Below, one piece after another: positions 1-5,298 of a DNA stretch of 5,346 nt. Every line of letters begins with the position of its first letter. Position 1 is the first letter of the stretch. The DNA lies in NCBI GenBank assembly GCA_905192625.1, contig CAJJLI010000197.1, positions 1-5,346 on the forward strand, given 5' to 3'. The translations under genes and the position numbers were made by a program. The notes under the pieces are model-generated. The model did not search any database and was not told the DNA's origin. It worked only from the letters and a program-made list of their open reading frames with translations. The stretch is from an uncultured Clostridium sp. GTDB taxonomy: Bacteria > Bacillota > Clostridia > Lachnospirales > Lachnospiraceae.

Positions 1-167
1 ATACTAGATTTGCAGAAACCTTAGTAGTAGGTAGACAAATCAAAGTTTGGGGAAGACTTCAAAGTCGTGAATATCAAAAGAAAATAAATGATAGCGAGTT
101 TGAAAAAAGAGTTGCTTATGAAGTATCTGTAAGCAAATTAGAATTCATCAATGATAATGTAGAGTAA
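1..167 (+). CDS. Single-stranded DNA-binding (SSB/OB-fold) protein, C-terminal fragment
   Basis: This is the last 54 codons of a gene whose start lies before the window; the reading frame enters at base 3 and ends at the TAA at 165-167. The visible peptide contains VGRQIKVWGRLQSREYQ and then RVAYEVSVSKLEF. This is the pattern of the last strands of an SSB-type OB fold: a G-x-x-I-x-V-x-G-R-L-Q-S turn followed by a Y-E-V-x-V strand ending at an x-L-E-F position where SSB proteins have their final core strand. SSB proteins coat single-stranded DNA during replication and repair. The protein stops almost directly after the fold, so it lacks the long disordered acidic tail of the main replicative SSB. 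It is therefore more likely an accessory SSB-like paralogue than the housekeeping one. The family call rests on one third of a protein and is moderate. A strong terminator follows 60 bases later. Confidence 0.6.
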   Translation, partial: TRFAETLVVGRQIKVWGRLQSREYQKKINDSEFEKRVAYEVSVSKLEFINDNVE

Positions 168-230
168 GTAGATCCCATTTTCTTATAGATAGAATCGTTC
201 ACAAGTTAGTGGAGGAGCGGGGGAACTAGC

Positions 231-277
231 AAAAAGAAAGGTAAACAATGGAGCGTTCATTGTTTACCTTTCTTTTT
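231..277 (+). terminator. Intrinsic terminator, 20-bp perfect stem
   Basis: The arm at 231-250 (AAAAAGAAAGGTAAACAATG) is exactly complementary to 258-277, with a 7-base loop GAGCGTT. The upper arm begins with a run of A and the lower arm ends in CTTTTT, so it can act as a terminator on both strands. It closes the SSB-like gene and insulates it from the dapA leader. Confidence 0.9.
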
Positions 278-378
278 ATACTTTAGTAGCACGTAAAAAA
301 AATATGCATATAATAGATTAAGAATATGATAATGACAATATAATAAACGCTTGTTTCACACTACTATGAATTTATAGG

Positions 379-407
379 TTGACAGAGCAGAATTTGGATG
401 ATAATAT
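379..407 (+). promoter_or_regulatory. Sigma-70/SigA-type promoter of the dapA leader
   Basis: A perfect -35 hexamer TTGACA (379-384) is followed after 17 bases by TAATAT (402-407), matching TATAAT at four of six positions. The overlapping GATAAT at 400-405 is an alternative -10, but at only 15 bases' spacing. The 100 bases upstream (about 280-378) are very A/T-rich with A and T runs, as in UP elements, and hold no gene. Transcription would start near 413-415, just ahead of the riboswitch aptamer. Confidence 0.75.
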
Positions 408-430
408 TAAGACATTGATAATTGAAAAGA

Positions 431-598
431 ATTGGTAGAGGCGCATTGATTATTAGTAGACTGCAGGATATGTCAGGCATAGTGGAGTGCAGTTGAAAGG
501 ATGAGATGCCGAAGCGAATGGTAACCTGAAAGCCATTTGCTGGTCGTATGATGAATAATCATAAGACTGTCATCAATATTTGATGGAGAGCTACTTAA
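431..598 (+). ncRNA. Lysine riboswitch (L box) aptamer
   Basis: The lysine aptamer can be followed helix by helix. P1 pairs about 432-438 (TTGGTAG) with 591-598 (CTACTTAA). The conserved AGAGGCGC follows at 437-444, with AGTA at 455-458. P2 closes GGC (440-442) on GCC (508-510), and its outer part pairs ACTGCA (460-465) with TGCAGT (488-493). The conserved GATGCCGAAGC is at 505-515. P3 pairs GCGAATGG (514-521) with CCATTTGC (533-540). P4 pairs TATGAT (547-552) with ATCATA (558-563). The conserved GACTGTCA is at 565-572. P5 pairs CATCAA (571-576) with TTGATG (580-585). The conserved GGAGAGCTA (585-593) leads back into P1. The family binds L-lysine and switches off lysine biosynthesis or uptake genes, which fits its place in front of dapA. 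Confidence 0.95.
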
Positions 599-687
599 AG
601 AATACGAAACGGAGCCTAAGGAATACTAGGGGTTTCAATATGTGATTGGTTATATTCTTTAGTGTCGACTCCAGGTCGGCTTTTTTT
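595..687 (+). terminator. Riboswitch expression platform: attenuator terminator and competing antiterminator
   Basis: The terminator is GTCGAC (664-669) paired with GTCGGC (675-680) around the loop TCCAG, followed by seven T (681-687). It lies between the aptamer and the dapA ribosome binding site. A competing helix pairs 595-604 (TTAAAGAATA) with 653-662 (TATTCTTTAG); it uses the 3' strand of aptamer helix P1 and the foot of the terminator. Inside it sits a hairpin with GAAAC (606-610) on GTTTC (632-636) and CCTA (615-618) on TAGG (627-630). Reading this as the usual OFF switch, lysine holds P1 closed, the alternative helix cannot form, and transcription stops before dapA. The terminator is seen directly; the switching route is inferred. 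Confidence 0.85.
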
Positions 688-716
688 ATGCCACAAAATA
701 TTACGGAGGTGCTATT

Positions 717-1604
717 ATGGCAATTTTTACAGGAGCTGGTGTTGCGGTTATTACACCAATGAAGGCAAACGGAGATGTTAACTATGATAAGTTGGGTGAA
801 ATCCTTGATTTCCAAATAAACAATGGAACAGATAGTATCATAATATGCGGTACTACAGGAGAGGCTTCCACATTAACACATGAAGAACATTTAGAAACGA
901 TTCGATACACCGTAGATTATGTAAATAAAAGAGTACCTGTAATCGCTGGAACAGGTTCCAATTGTACAGAAACAGCGAAATATTTAACAAAAGAAGCATA
1001 TACCATTGGAGCGGATGGAGTTTTACTTGTTACTCCATATTATAATAAAGCAACTCAAAAAGGTCTAATTGGACATTTTACAGATATAGCGAAATCTGCA
1101 GATATTCCAGTTGTTCTTTATAATATCCCAGGTAGAACTGGATGCAATATACTTCCAGAAACGGCAGCTTATTTAGCGAAGAATGTAGATACAATTGTTG
1201 CTATGAAAGATGCCACCGGTGATATTTCACAGGTTGCAAATACAATGCTTCACTGTGAAGGTAATTTAGATTTATATTCTGGAAATGATGATCAGATTGT
1301 ACCTTTACTTTCATTGGGTGGAAAAGGAGTTATTTCTGTATTATCGAATGTGGCACCAAGAGATACCCATGATATTGTTGCAAAATATTTAGCTGGTGAT
1401 ACAAAAGGTAGTTTAGAGATACAGTTAAAGTATTTACCTTTAATTCATGCCTTATTTAGCGAGGTGAATCCAATCCCAGTAAAGATGGCTATGAATTTAA
1501 TGGGAATGGAAGTGGGACCACTAAGAAAACCTTTGACTGAGATGGAAGAAGCCCATGCAGAAGTTTTAAAGAAGGAACTTATAAAAGTGGGCTTACTTAA
1601 ATAG
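717..1604 (+). CDS. dapA: 4-hydroxy-tetrahydrodipicolinate synthase
   Basis: DapA is a cytosolic, usually tetrameric lyase that condenses pyruvate with L-aspartate 4-semialdehyde, the first committed step to diaminopimelate and lysine (EC 4.3.3.7). The 295-residue product has the normal full length and a single TIM-barrel domain. Visible family landmarks are GTTGEAST (45-52) with the paired threonines T46-T47, TPYYNK (106-111) with the active-site tyrosine Y109, and LYNIPGRTG (134-142) with catalytic Y135 and the substrate-binding R140. The Schiff-base lysine is K164 in AMKDATGD, and NPIPVK (251-256) is near the end. The ATG has GGAGGT at 705-710, six bases upstream. All catalytic residues are present, so it should be active. 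It is transcribed from the promoter at 379 through a lysine riboswitch, so it is probably repressed by lysine. dapB follows after 117 bases. Confidence 0.97.
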   Translation: MAIFTGAGVAVITPMKANGDVNYDKLGEILDFQINNGTDSIIICGTTGEASTLTHEEHLETIRYTVDYVNKRVPVIAGTGSNCTETAKYLTKEAYTIGADGVLLVTPYYNKATQKGLIGHFTDIAKSADIPVVLYNIPGRTGCNILPETAAYLAKNVDTIVAMKDATGDISQVANTMLHCEGNLDLYSGNDDQIVPLLSLGGKGVISVLSNVAPRDTHDIVAKYLAGDTKGSLEIQLKYLPLIHALFSEVNPIPVKMAMNLMGMEVGPLRKPLTEMEEAHAEVLKKELIKVGLLK

Positions 1605-1661
1605 AACGAAAAATCAAATTTACTAGAATATATATGAGATATTTGTGACTTTAAATGAAGT

Positions 1662-1691
1662 TTGAAAAATAATTATAAACTGTGCTATAAA
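1662..1691 (+). promoter_or_regulatory. Probable promoter for dapB
   Basis: TTGAAA (1662-1667, five of six -35 bases) is followed after 18 bases by TATAAA (1686-1691, five of six -10 bases). A TG one base before the -10 (1683-1684) gives an extended -10. The start of transcription would be near 1698, leaving a leader of about 25 bases before the dapB ATG. It would let dapB be made even when the riboswitch has stopped dapA transcription. I see no terminator between dapA and dapB, so readthrough from dapA is also likely. Confidence 0.55.
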
Positions 1692-1721
1692 ATTGATAGA
1701 AACAGCAGAAAAGAGGGAAAT

Positions 1722-2477
1722 ATGACACGAATTATCATGGTAGGCTGCAATGGTAAGATGGGGCAGGTTATTTCAAGTTTAGTGAACGAAGATGACGCCG
1801 TACAGATCGTTGCGGGTGTTGATGTGTTTGATGATGGTAGAAATGATTATCCTGTATATAAAAACATTGGAGAATGTTTTATAGAAGCAGATGTTATTAT
1901 CGATTTTTCATCTCCAAAAGGTTTGGATTTACTGTTAGAAGTTGCAACGAAACGTCAACTTCCAATCGTATTATGTACTACAGGATATTCTGAGGAACAG
2001 TTAGAGCAAATAAATCAAGCAACAGAACAGATTGCTATTCTTCGTTCTGCCAATATGTCTCTTGGAGTAAATGCTTTGTTAAAGCTAGTTAAAACAGCAG
2101 CTAGAATTTTAACAGAGGCTGATTTCGATATTGAGATTGTTGAAAAACATCATAATCAAAAAGTGGATGCACCTTCTGGTACAGCATTAGCACTTGCAGA
2201 TGCCATGAATGAAGCACTAAAAAATGAATACTCATATAACTATGATAGATCACAGGAACGTAAGAAAAGAGATAAAAAAGAAATTGGTATCTCCGCTGTT
2301 CGTGGTGGAAATATCGTAGGGGAACATGAAGTTATTTTTGCTGGTACAGATGAAGTAATCGAATTTAAACATACTGCATACTCAAAAGCAATCTTTGCAA
2401 AAGGTGCAGTTTCAGCTGCAAAATTCTTAGCAAAGAAAACACCTGGTATGTATCACATGCAGGATGTTATTGGTTAA
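1722..2477 (+). CDS. dapB: 4-hydroxy-tetrahydrodipicolinate reductase
   Basis: DapB reduces the DapA product to tetrahydrodipicolinate with NAD(P)H (EC 1.17.1.8), the second step of the diaminopimelate/lysine branch, in the cytosol. Counting from the ATG at 1722 the protein has 251 residues, a normal length for the family. It opens with the Rossmann nucleotide-binding loop GCNGKMG (8-14), then D34 at the cofactor ribose position, DFSSP (61-65), CTTGYS (85-90) and SANMSLGVN (109-117). The substrate and catalytic motif EKHHNQKVDAPSGTA spans 141-155, with H143, H144 and K147. RGGNIVGEHEV (194-204) is also typical. A frame extension to a TTG at 1662 adds 20 residues, but that TTG is the -35 box of a likely promoter and would precede the Rossmann strand with unrelated sequence. 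The ATG at 1722 has AAGAGGG at 1711-1717 and puts the first strand at residue 3, so I chose it. Confidence 0.95.
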   Translation: MTRIIMVGCNGKMGQVISSLVNEDDAVQIVAGVDVFDDGRNDYPVYKNIGECFIEADVIIDFSSPKGLDLLLEVATKRQLPIVLCTTGYSEEQLEQINQATEQIAILRSANMSLGVNALLKLVKTAARILTEADFDIEIVEKHHNQKVDAPSGTALALADAMNEALKNEYSYNYDRSQERKKRDKKEIGISAVRGGNIVGEHEVIFAGTDEVIEFKHTAYSKAIFAKGAVSAAKFLAKKTPGMYHMQDVIG

Positions 2478-2500
2478 AAATATTATAAAAGATCTTAATT

Positions 2501-2562
2501 ATAAGGCCATTATGGAATATTTGATTGGAAAATCAAGTAACTGTAATGGTCTTTATATTTTA
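2501..2562 (+). terminator. Intrinsic terminator after dapB
   Basis: ATAAGGCCATTA (2501-2512) pairs with TAATGGTCTTTAT (2544-2556), with one G-T pair and one bulged T. A second hairpin, TTGATT (2521-2526) on AATCAA (2531-2536) around GGAA, is stacked inside. A T-rich stretch ATTTTA follows. It begins 24 bases after the dapB stop and would end the dapAB transcript. Confidence 0.65.
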
Positions 2563-2706
2563 TCGGAATGAATAACATATAAGCGTCGTTACATAAAGAA
2601 AAAAGGGTATATTATGCACGTTTAGTCAAACTCAATGGAGTACCAAAAAAGCAACAGCTCCTAAAAATTTTATTCTATTCTAAGTTAGACTATAAAAGTT
2701 TCATAG

Positions 2707-3531
2707 AATTTTGATCAATTATATGATTTTAAAATACTTACTGTTGGTGAATATAATCGAGTTTTTGGGGATGATATTGATTTAAAGGATAATGAGGTAT
2801 TAATCCATCAAGAACCTAAAAAATACGGAAGAGATACTATTTCATTTGATGGAGAAGAATACCAGATAAAAAAAGAAATAGAGGATACATTCTTTACTGG
2901 TAATTCTGGAAATTATGATAAGGGGCTCACAATAATTGCGAAAGATGAACAGACAATAGAACATATCTGGAATTTACTATTTCTTGAGGAAGCGCAATTT
3001 AAATATTATAATTATTATAATACCGACGGTGATAGTAATCATAAACTTGCGTTTGCACAGAAAATAAATAATATAGTAAAAGAACGATATGGTATTTCTA
3101 GAATCAGTAGTTTGGAAATGTCAAGGCAAGAATGGTATAGCACATATGGTGGATTATTATATTTGGGTAGCTTTCTTGGTATCGTATTTATGATGGCAAC
3201 CGTGCTTATTATTTATTTCAAACAAATATCTGAGGGAATGGTTGATCGAAATCGATTTATTATTATGCAAAAGGTTGGTTTAAGCAATGAAGAAGTGAAA
3301 GTAACAATACGAAAGCAGATTCTAATGGTATTTTTCTTACCACTAATAACTGCTGTATTACATGTTGCTTTTGCATTTCCTATGGTAAAAAGAATTTTAC
3401 TAATGTTTGGTTTAACAAATACAATGCATATATTATTATGCATCGCTGGATGCGTGGCAGTATTTATTGTGTTTTACATGATTATATATAGTAAAACTGC
3501 AAAGGTGTATTATAGTTTAGTACAACGATAG
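2707..3531 (+). pseudogene. BceB/FtsX-like ABC transporter permease, C-terminal remnant
   Basis: An open frame runs from 2707, just after an in-frame TAG at 2704-2706, to the TAG at 3529-3531, giving 274 residues. No ATG, GTG or TTG occurs in frame before the TTG at 3106, so the gene has lost its 5' part. Intact BceB-like permeases have more than 600 residues. The remnant has an extracellular-type stretch (about residues 1-135), then three membrane segments, at about 147-171, 205-227 and 240-262. The last part carries LIIYFKQISEG, IMQKVGLSNEEVK and PLITAVLHVAFAFPM, the C-terminal FtsX-domain pattern of permeases that export or sense antimicrobial peptides. The longest piece with a start codon (139 codons from ATG 3112) lacks a ribosome binding site, so translation is doubtful. 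No BceA-type ATPase lies upstream. The 130 bases before 2707 hold stops in the + strand frames and no recognisable part of the gene. Confidence 0.8.
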
Positions 3532-3578
3532 TATTCCTTGTAGGTACATTGTTTTTGTTGTAATAGGAGGCATTTATT

Positions 3579-3662
3579 TTGAGGAAAAAAATTTTTATTG
3601 GTTTAATGCTAGCAATTATTCTGTTCTTTATAGTCTTTCCGCTACAACTGCATAAAGAGTAA
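3579..3662 (+). CDS. 27-residue membrane peptide, probably the stub of a small exported protein
   Basis: A TTG start at 3579 is preceded by TAGGAGG (3564-3570) at 8 bases. The 27 codons end at the TAA at 3660-3662. The peptide starts MRKKIFIGLMLAIILFFIVF: three basic residues, then about 18 hydrophobic ones, then PLQLHKE. This is one membrane segment or an uncleaved signal sequence with the cytoplasmic end first. It follows the permease remnant by 47 bases. From memory, permeases of this kind in Lachnospiraceae are often followed by a small protein with the same kind of start, continuing after a K-D-G-G-T-type motif. This gene stops just where that would begin, so I read it as a truncated copy. 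The strong ribosome binding site and clean hydrophobic helix mean a functional micropeptide is the alternative. Confidence 0.5.
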   Translation: MRKKIFIGLMLAIILFFIVFPLQLHKE

Positions 3663-3676
3663 AAAAGCAATTTTTT

Positions 3677-3748
3677 AAGAGGCTGTTGCAAAATAGAGTT
3701 TTGTATGGATATACATATGAAATAAATCTATTTTGCGGCAGCCTTTTT
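3677..3748 (+). terminator. Long hairpin terminator, also resembling a terminal inverted repeat
   Basis: AGGCTGTTGCAAAATAG (3680-3696) pairs with CTATTTTGCGGCAGCCT (3728-3744) over 17 positions, two of them G-T. Three more pairs outside use the T run at 3745-3748. An inner hairpin TGTAT (3702-3706) on ATACA (3711-3715) fills the loop. A TTTTTAT tail follows, and on the other strand the hairpin is also followed by T-rich sequence (the AAAAAAGCAATTTTTT region), so it may work in both directions. GGCTGTTGCAAAA is also reminiscent of the ends of some IS1182-like insertion sequences, but no transposase or target duplication is seen. Confidence 0.75.
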
Positions 3749-3893
3749 ATGTTATGAAATAAAAGTATAAAAGCTTTGTCCTATAATAAAAAACACTTTT
3801 AAGAATTGCATGATGTGCGAAAGCAGTTAGTTACGTTGTGACAGAGCTTCATATATTCTTAATTTTAAAGTAATATCGAAAAGGAAATCACAA

Positions 3894-3927
3894 TTTTTTC
3901 ACAAACTGATTAAAGTTTTTTCACAAA
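3894..3927 (+). repeat. 12-bp direct repeat TTTTTTCACAAA, 22-bp period
   Basis: TTTTTTCACAAA occurs at 3894-3905 and again at 3916-3927. The offset is 22 bases, about two helical turns, and an ATT after each copy (3909-3911 and 3931-3933) is also shared. It lies about 75-110 bases before the ATPase start, downstream of the best promoter candidate. This could be a tandem operator or a small slippage duplication; the sequence does not decide between them. Confidence 0.6.
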
Positions 3928-3986
3928 TCTATTCTAAACTGGAATTGATTGGACCATAAAATGTGGTAATTAAATGGTCAAAGAAT

Positions 3987-3993
3987 AAGGAGG
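3987..3993 (+). promoter_or_regulatory. Ribosome binding site fixing the TTG start of the ABC ATPase
   Basis: AAGGAGG, a perfect Shine-Dalgarno sequence, lies 8 bases before the TTG at 4002. The upstream GTG at 3963 in the same frame has no such site and would add 13 residues not seen in the family, so TTG 4002 is the start. Confidence 0.85.
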
Positions 3994-4001
3994 AGAAGAC
4001 G

Positions 4002-5066
4002 TTGATCGAAGTAAAGAATTTAGTGAAAAAATACGGCGAACATGTAGCAGTAGATAATCTAAGTTTTACTGTGGAAAAAGGTCAAATTTTAGGTTTTTTA
4101 GGTCCGAATGGAGCAGGAAAGTCAACCACAATGAATATGCTTACAGGGTATATTTCTGCGACAGAGGGGACGGTTTGTATCAATGGTTTTGATATCTATG
4201 AGGAGCCAGAAGAAGCAAAGAAATGTATTGGGTATTTGCCAGAGTTACCACCAGTGTATCCAGATATGACCGTGAGAGAATATCTAAATTTCGTTGCAGA
4301 TATTAAAAAGGTGTCAAAGAATCAAAAGAAACAGATGCTAGAAGATATTATGAAGCGAGTTCAAATTATCGATGTAGCGGACCGACTTATTAAACATTTG
4401 TCCAAAGGATACAAGCAAAGAGTAGGGTTTGCTCAAGCTTTAGTAGGTTATCCAGAGGTAATTATACTAGATGAACCGACGGTTGGACTTGATCCAATGC
4501 AAATTATAGAAATAAGAGATTTAATCAAAGAGCTAGCAAGAGAGCATACGGTAATTTTAAGTTCTCACATACTTTCTGAGGTTAGTGCAATCTGTGATTC
4601 TGTAATGATTATAAATAAAGGAAAGTTAGTTGTTAGAGATGAACCAGGACAGTTATCAAAGCACTTGAAACGGACAGGAGAGCTAAAATTAGAAATCAAA
4701 GGAAAGAAAGAAAAGATTGAAGAGGCGTTAAAAAATATTACTACAATTGATTCTATATTATATAAAGAAGAAACAAAAGACGGTTTAATTCCTGTTCATA
4801 TCTTTACTGCTGGAGATGATGATGTAAGAGAAGAAGTATTTTACGCTTTGGCGAGCGCTGGATGTCCGATATATTCTATGAATGGTTCTTCTATGTCATT
4901 GGAAGATGTTTTCTTAGAACTTACAAAGGCAGAGGAAGAAAAGCAGGATGATAAATTAGAACAAGCCGATGCAGAGTATGTAAAAAATATGGATGTATTA
5001 AATCAGACGATTGTAAACGTGCATATAGAGGGTGAGGAGGATAAAGAGAATGTTAGCGATTTATAA
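4002..5066 (+). CDS. ABC-2 type (GldA-like) transporter ATP-binding protein
   Basis: This is the cytoplasmic ATPase that powers an ABC-2 type exporter whose channel is the next gene's product. Counted from the TTG at 4002 it has 354 residues. The nucleotide-binding domain (about 1-215) is complete: Walker A GPNGAGKST (34-42), signature LSKGYKQR (133-140), Walker B VIILDEPT (153-160) with D157 and catalytic E158, D-loop GLDP (162-165) and switch H189. At the Q-loop position the sequence is YLPELPPVYP with E81, as in the GldA subgroup of ABC-2 ATPases. Residues about 215-310 form the C-terminal extension of this subfamily, with LEDVFLELT (300-308) at its end. The last 45 residues are acidic and charged. 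It ends 17 bases inside the permease gene, so the two are translationally coupled. The substrate cannot be read from the sequence; gliding-motility genes of Bacteroidetes gave the subfamily its name, and no motility role is implied. Confidence 0.9.
   Translation: MIEVKNLVKKYGEHVAVDNLSFTVEKGQILGFLGPNGAGKSTTMNMLTGYISATEGTVCINGFDIYEEPEEAKKCIGYLPELPPVYPDMTVREYLNFVADIKKVSKNQKKQMLEDIMKRVQIIDVADRLIKHLSKGYKQRVGFAQALVGYPEVIILDEPTVGLDPMQIIEIRDLIKELAREHTVILSSHILSEVSAICDSVMIINKGKLVVRDEPGQLSKHLKRTGELKLEIKGKKEKIEEALKNITTIDSILYKEETKDGLIPVHIFTAGDDDVREEVFYALASAGCPIYSMNGSSMSLEDVFLELTKAEEEKQDDKLEQADAEYVKNMDVLNQTIVNVHIEGEEDKENVSDL
5034..5040 (+). promoter_or_regulatory. Ribosome binding site of the ABC-2 permease, inside the ATPase gene
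   Basis: GAGGAGG lies 9 bases before the ATG at 5050. It rules out the GTG at 5032, which overlaps this site and would add six residues (MRRIKR). Confidence 0.85.
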
Positions 5067-5298
5067 GAAAGAGATAAAAGCTTATTTTAACTCAATTGTT
5101 GGCTATTTATTTATAGCATTCTTTCTAGCTATTATAGGATTATATCATTATCTACAAAATATGTATGGCGAAAGTGCGAATTTTAGCTATGCTTTATACA
5201 GTATCACGATCTTTTTTGTATTGTTAGTACCAATGATTACCATGAGGATTATGGCTGAAGAGAATAAACAAAAGACAGATCAATTGCTATTAAGATGA
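5050..5298 (+). CDS. ABC-2 type permease, N-terminal part only (interrupted)
   Basis: This is the membrane half of the exporter whose ATPase is the preceding gene, overlapping it by 17 bases. It starts MLAIYKKEIKAYFNSIVGYL, the usual opening of ABC-2 permeases: a short cytoplasmic amphipathic stretch with a K-K-E-I-K-A-Y-F pattern, then membrane segments at about residues 16-35 and 48-68. After them comes RIMAEENKQKTDQLLL, the conserved cytoplasmic coupling motif, normally followed by a T-S-P type sequence and four further membrane segments (about 240-290 residues in all). Here the frame reads one arginine and a TGA at 5296-5298, giving only 82 residues. The stop coincides with an abrupt change to GC-rich sequence at about 5293, so the truncation is most likely not the natural end of the protein. 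Confidence 0.8.
   Translation: MLAIYKKEIKAYFNSIVGYLFIAFFLAIIGLYHYLQNMYGESANFSYALYSITIFFVLLVPMITMRIMAEENKQKTDQLLLR

Larger units (their letters stand above)
3749..4001 (+). other. Leader region of the ABC-2 exporter operon, no gene
   Basis: Between the hairpin terminator and the ATPase start I see no open frame of note. The best promoter candidate is TTCATA (3848-3853), a 17-base spacer, and TAATAT (3871-3876), eight of twelve consensus bases, which is weak. A GTGACA at 3838-3843 matches -35 well but has no partner -10, and a perfect TATAAT at 3782-3787 has no -35. Downstream of 3890 comes a 12-base direct repeat, listed separately, and then the ribosome binding site. Confidence 0.4.

Noticed and set aside
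591..815. 74-codon open frame on the minus strand
   Set aside because: It overlaps the riboswitch platform, the terminator and the start of dapA, has no recognisable protein features, and is a shadow.
1662..1721. Twenty-residue N-terminal extension of DapB from a TTG
   Set aside because: The TTG is part of a likely -35 box, no ribosome binding site precedes it, and the Rossmann fold begins right after the ATG at 1722.
2571..2706. Possible N-terminal part of the permease or a short gene (ATG 2614)
   Set aside because: The ATG opens only a three-codon frame, stops occur in the + strand frames, and no family motif could be recognised.
3213..3443. 76-codon open frame on the minus strand
   Set aside because: It lies wholly antisense to the FtsX-type membrane segments of the permease remnant, and has no homology that I recognise.
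3482..3691. 69-codon open frame on the minus strand
   Set aside because: It is antisense to the permease end and the small peptide gene and begins inside the hairpin terminator; no protein features are seen.
3782..3787. Perfect TATAAT as a promoter for the exporter operon
   Set aside because: No -35-like hexamer lies 15 to 19 bases upstream and there is no extended -10; it sits in a generally A/T-rich stretch.
3963..4001. Thirteen-residue extension of the ATPase from a GTG
   Set aside because: The perfect AAGGAGG at 3987-3993 points to TTG 4002, where the family's usual start falls.
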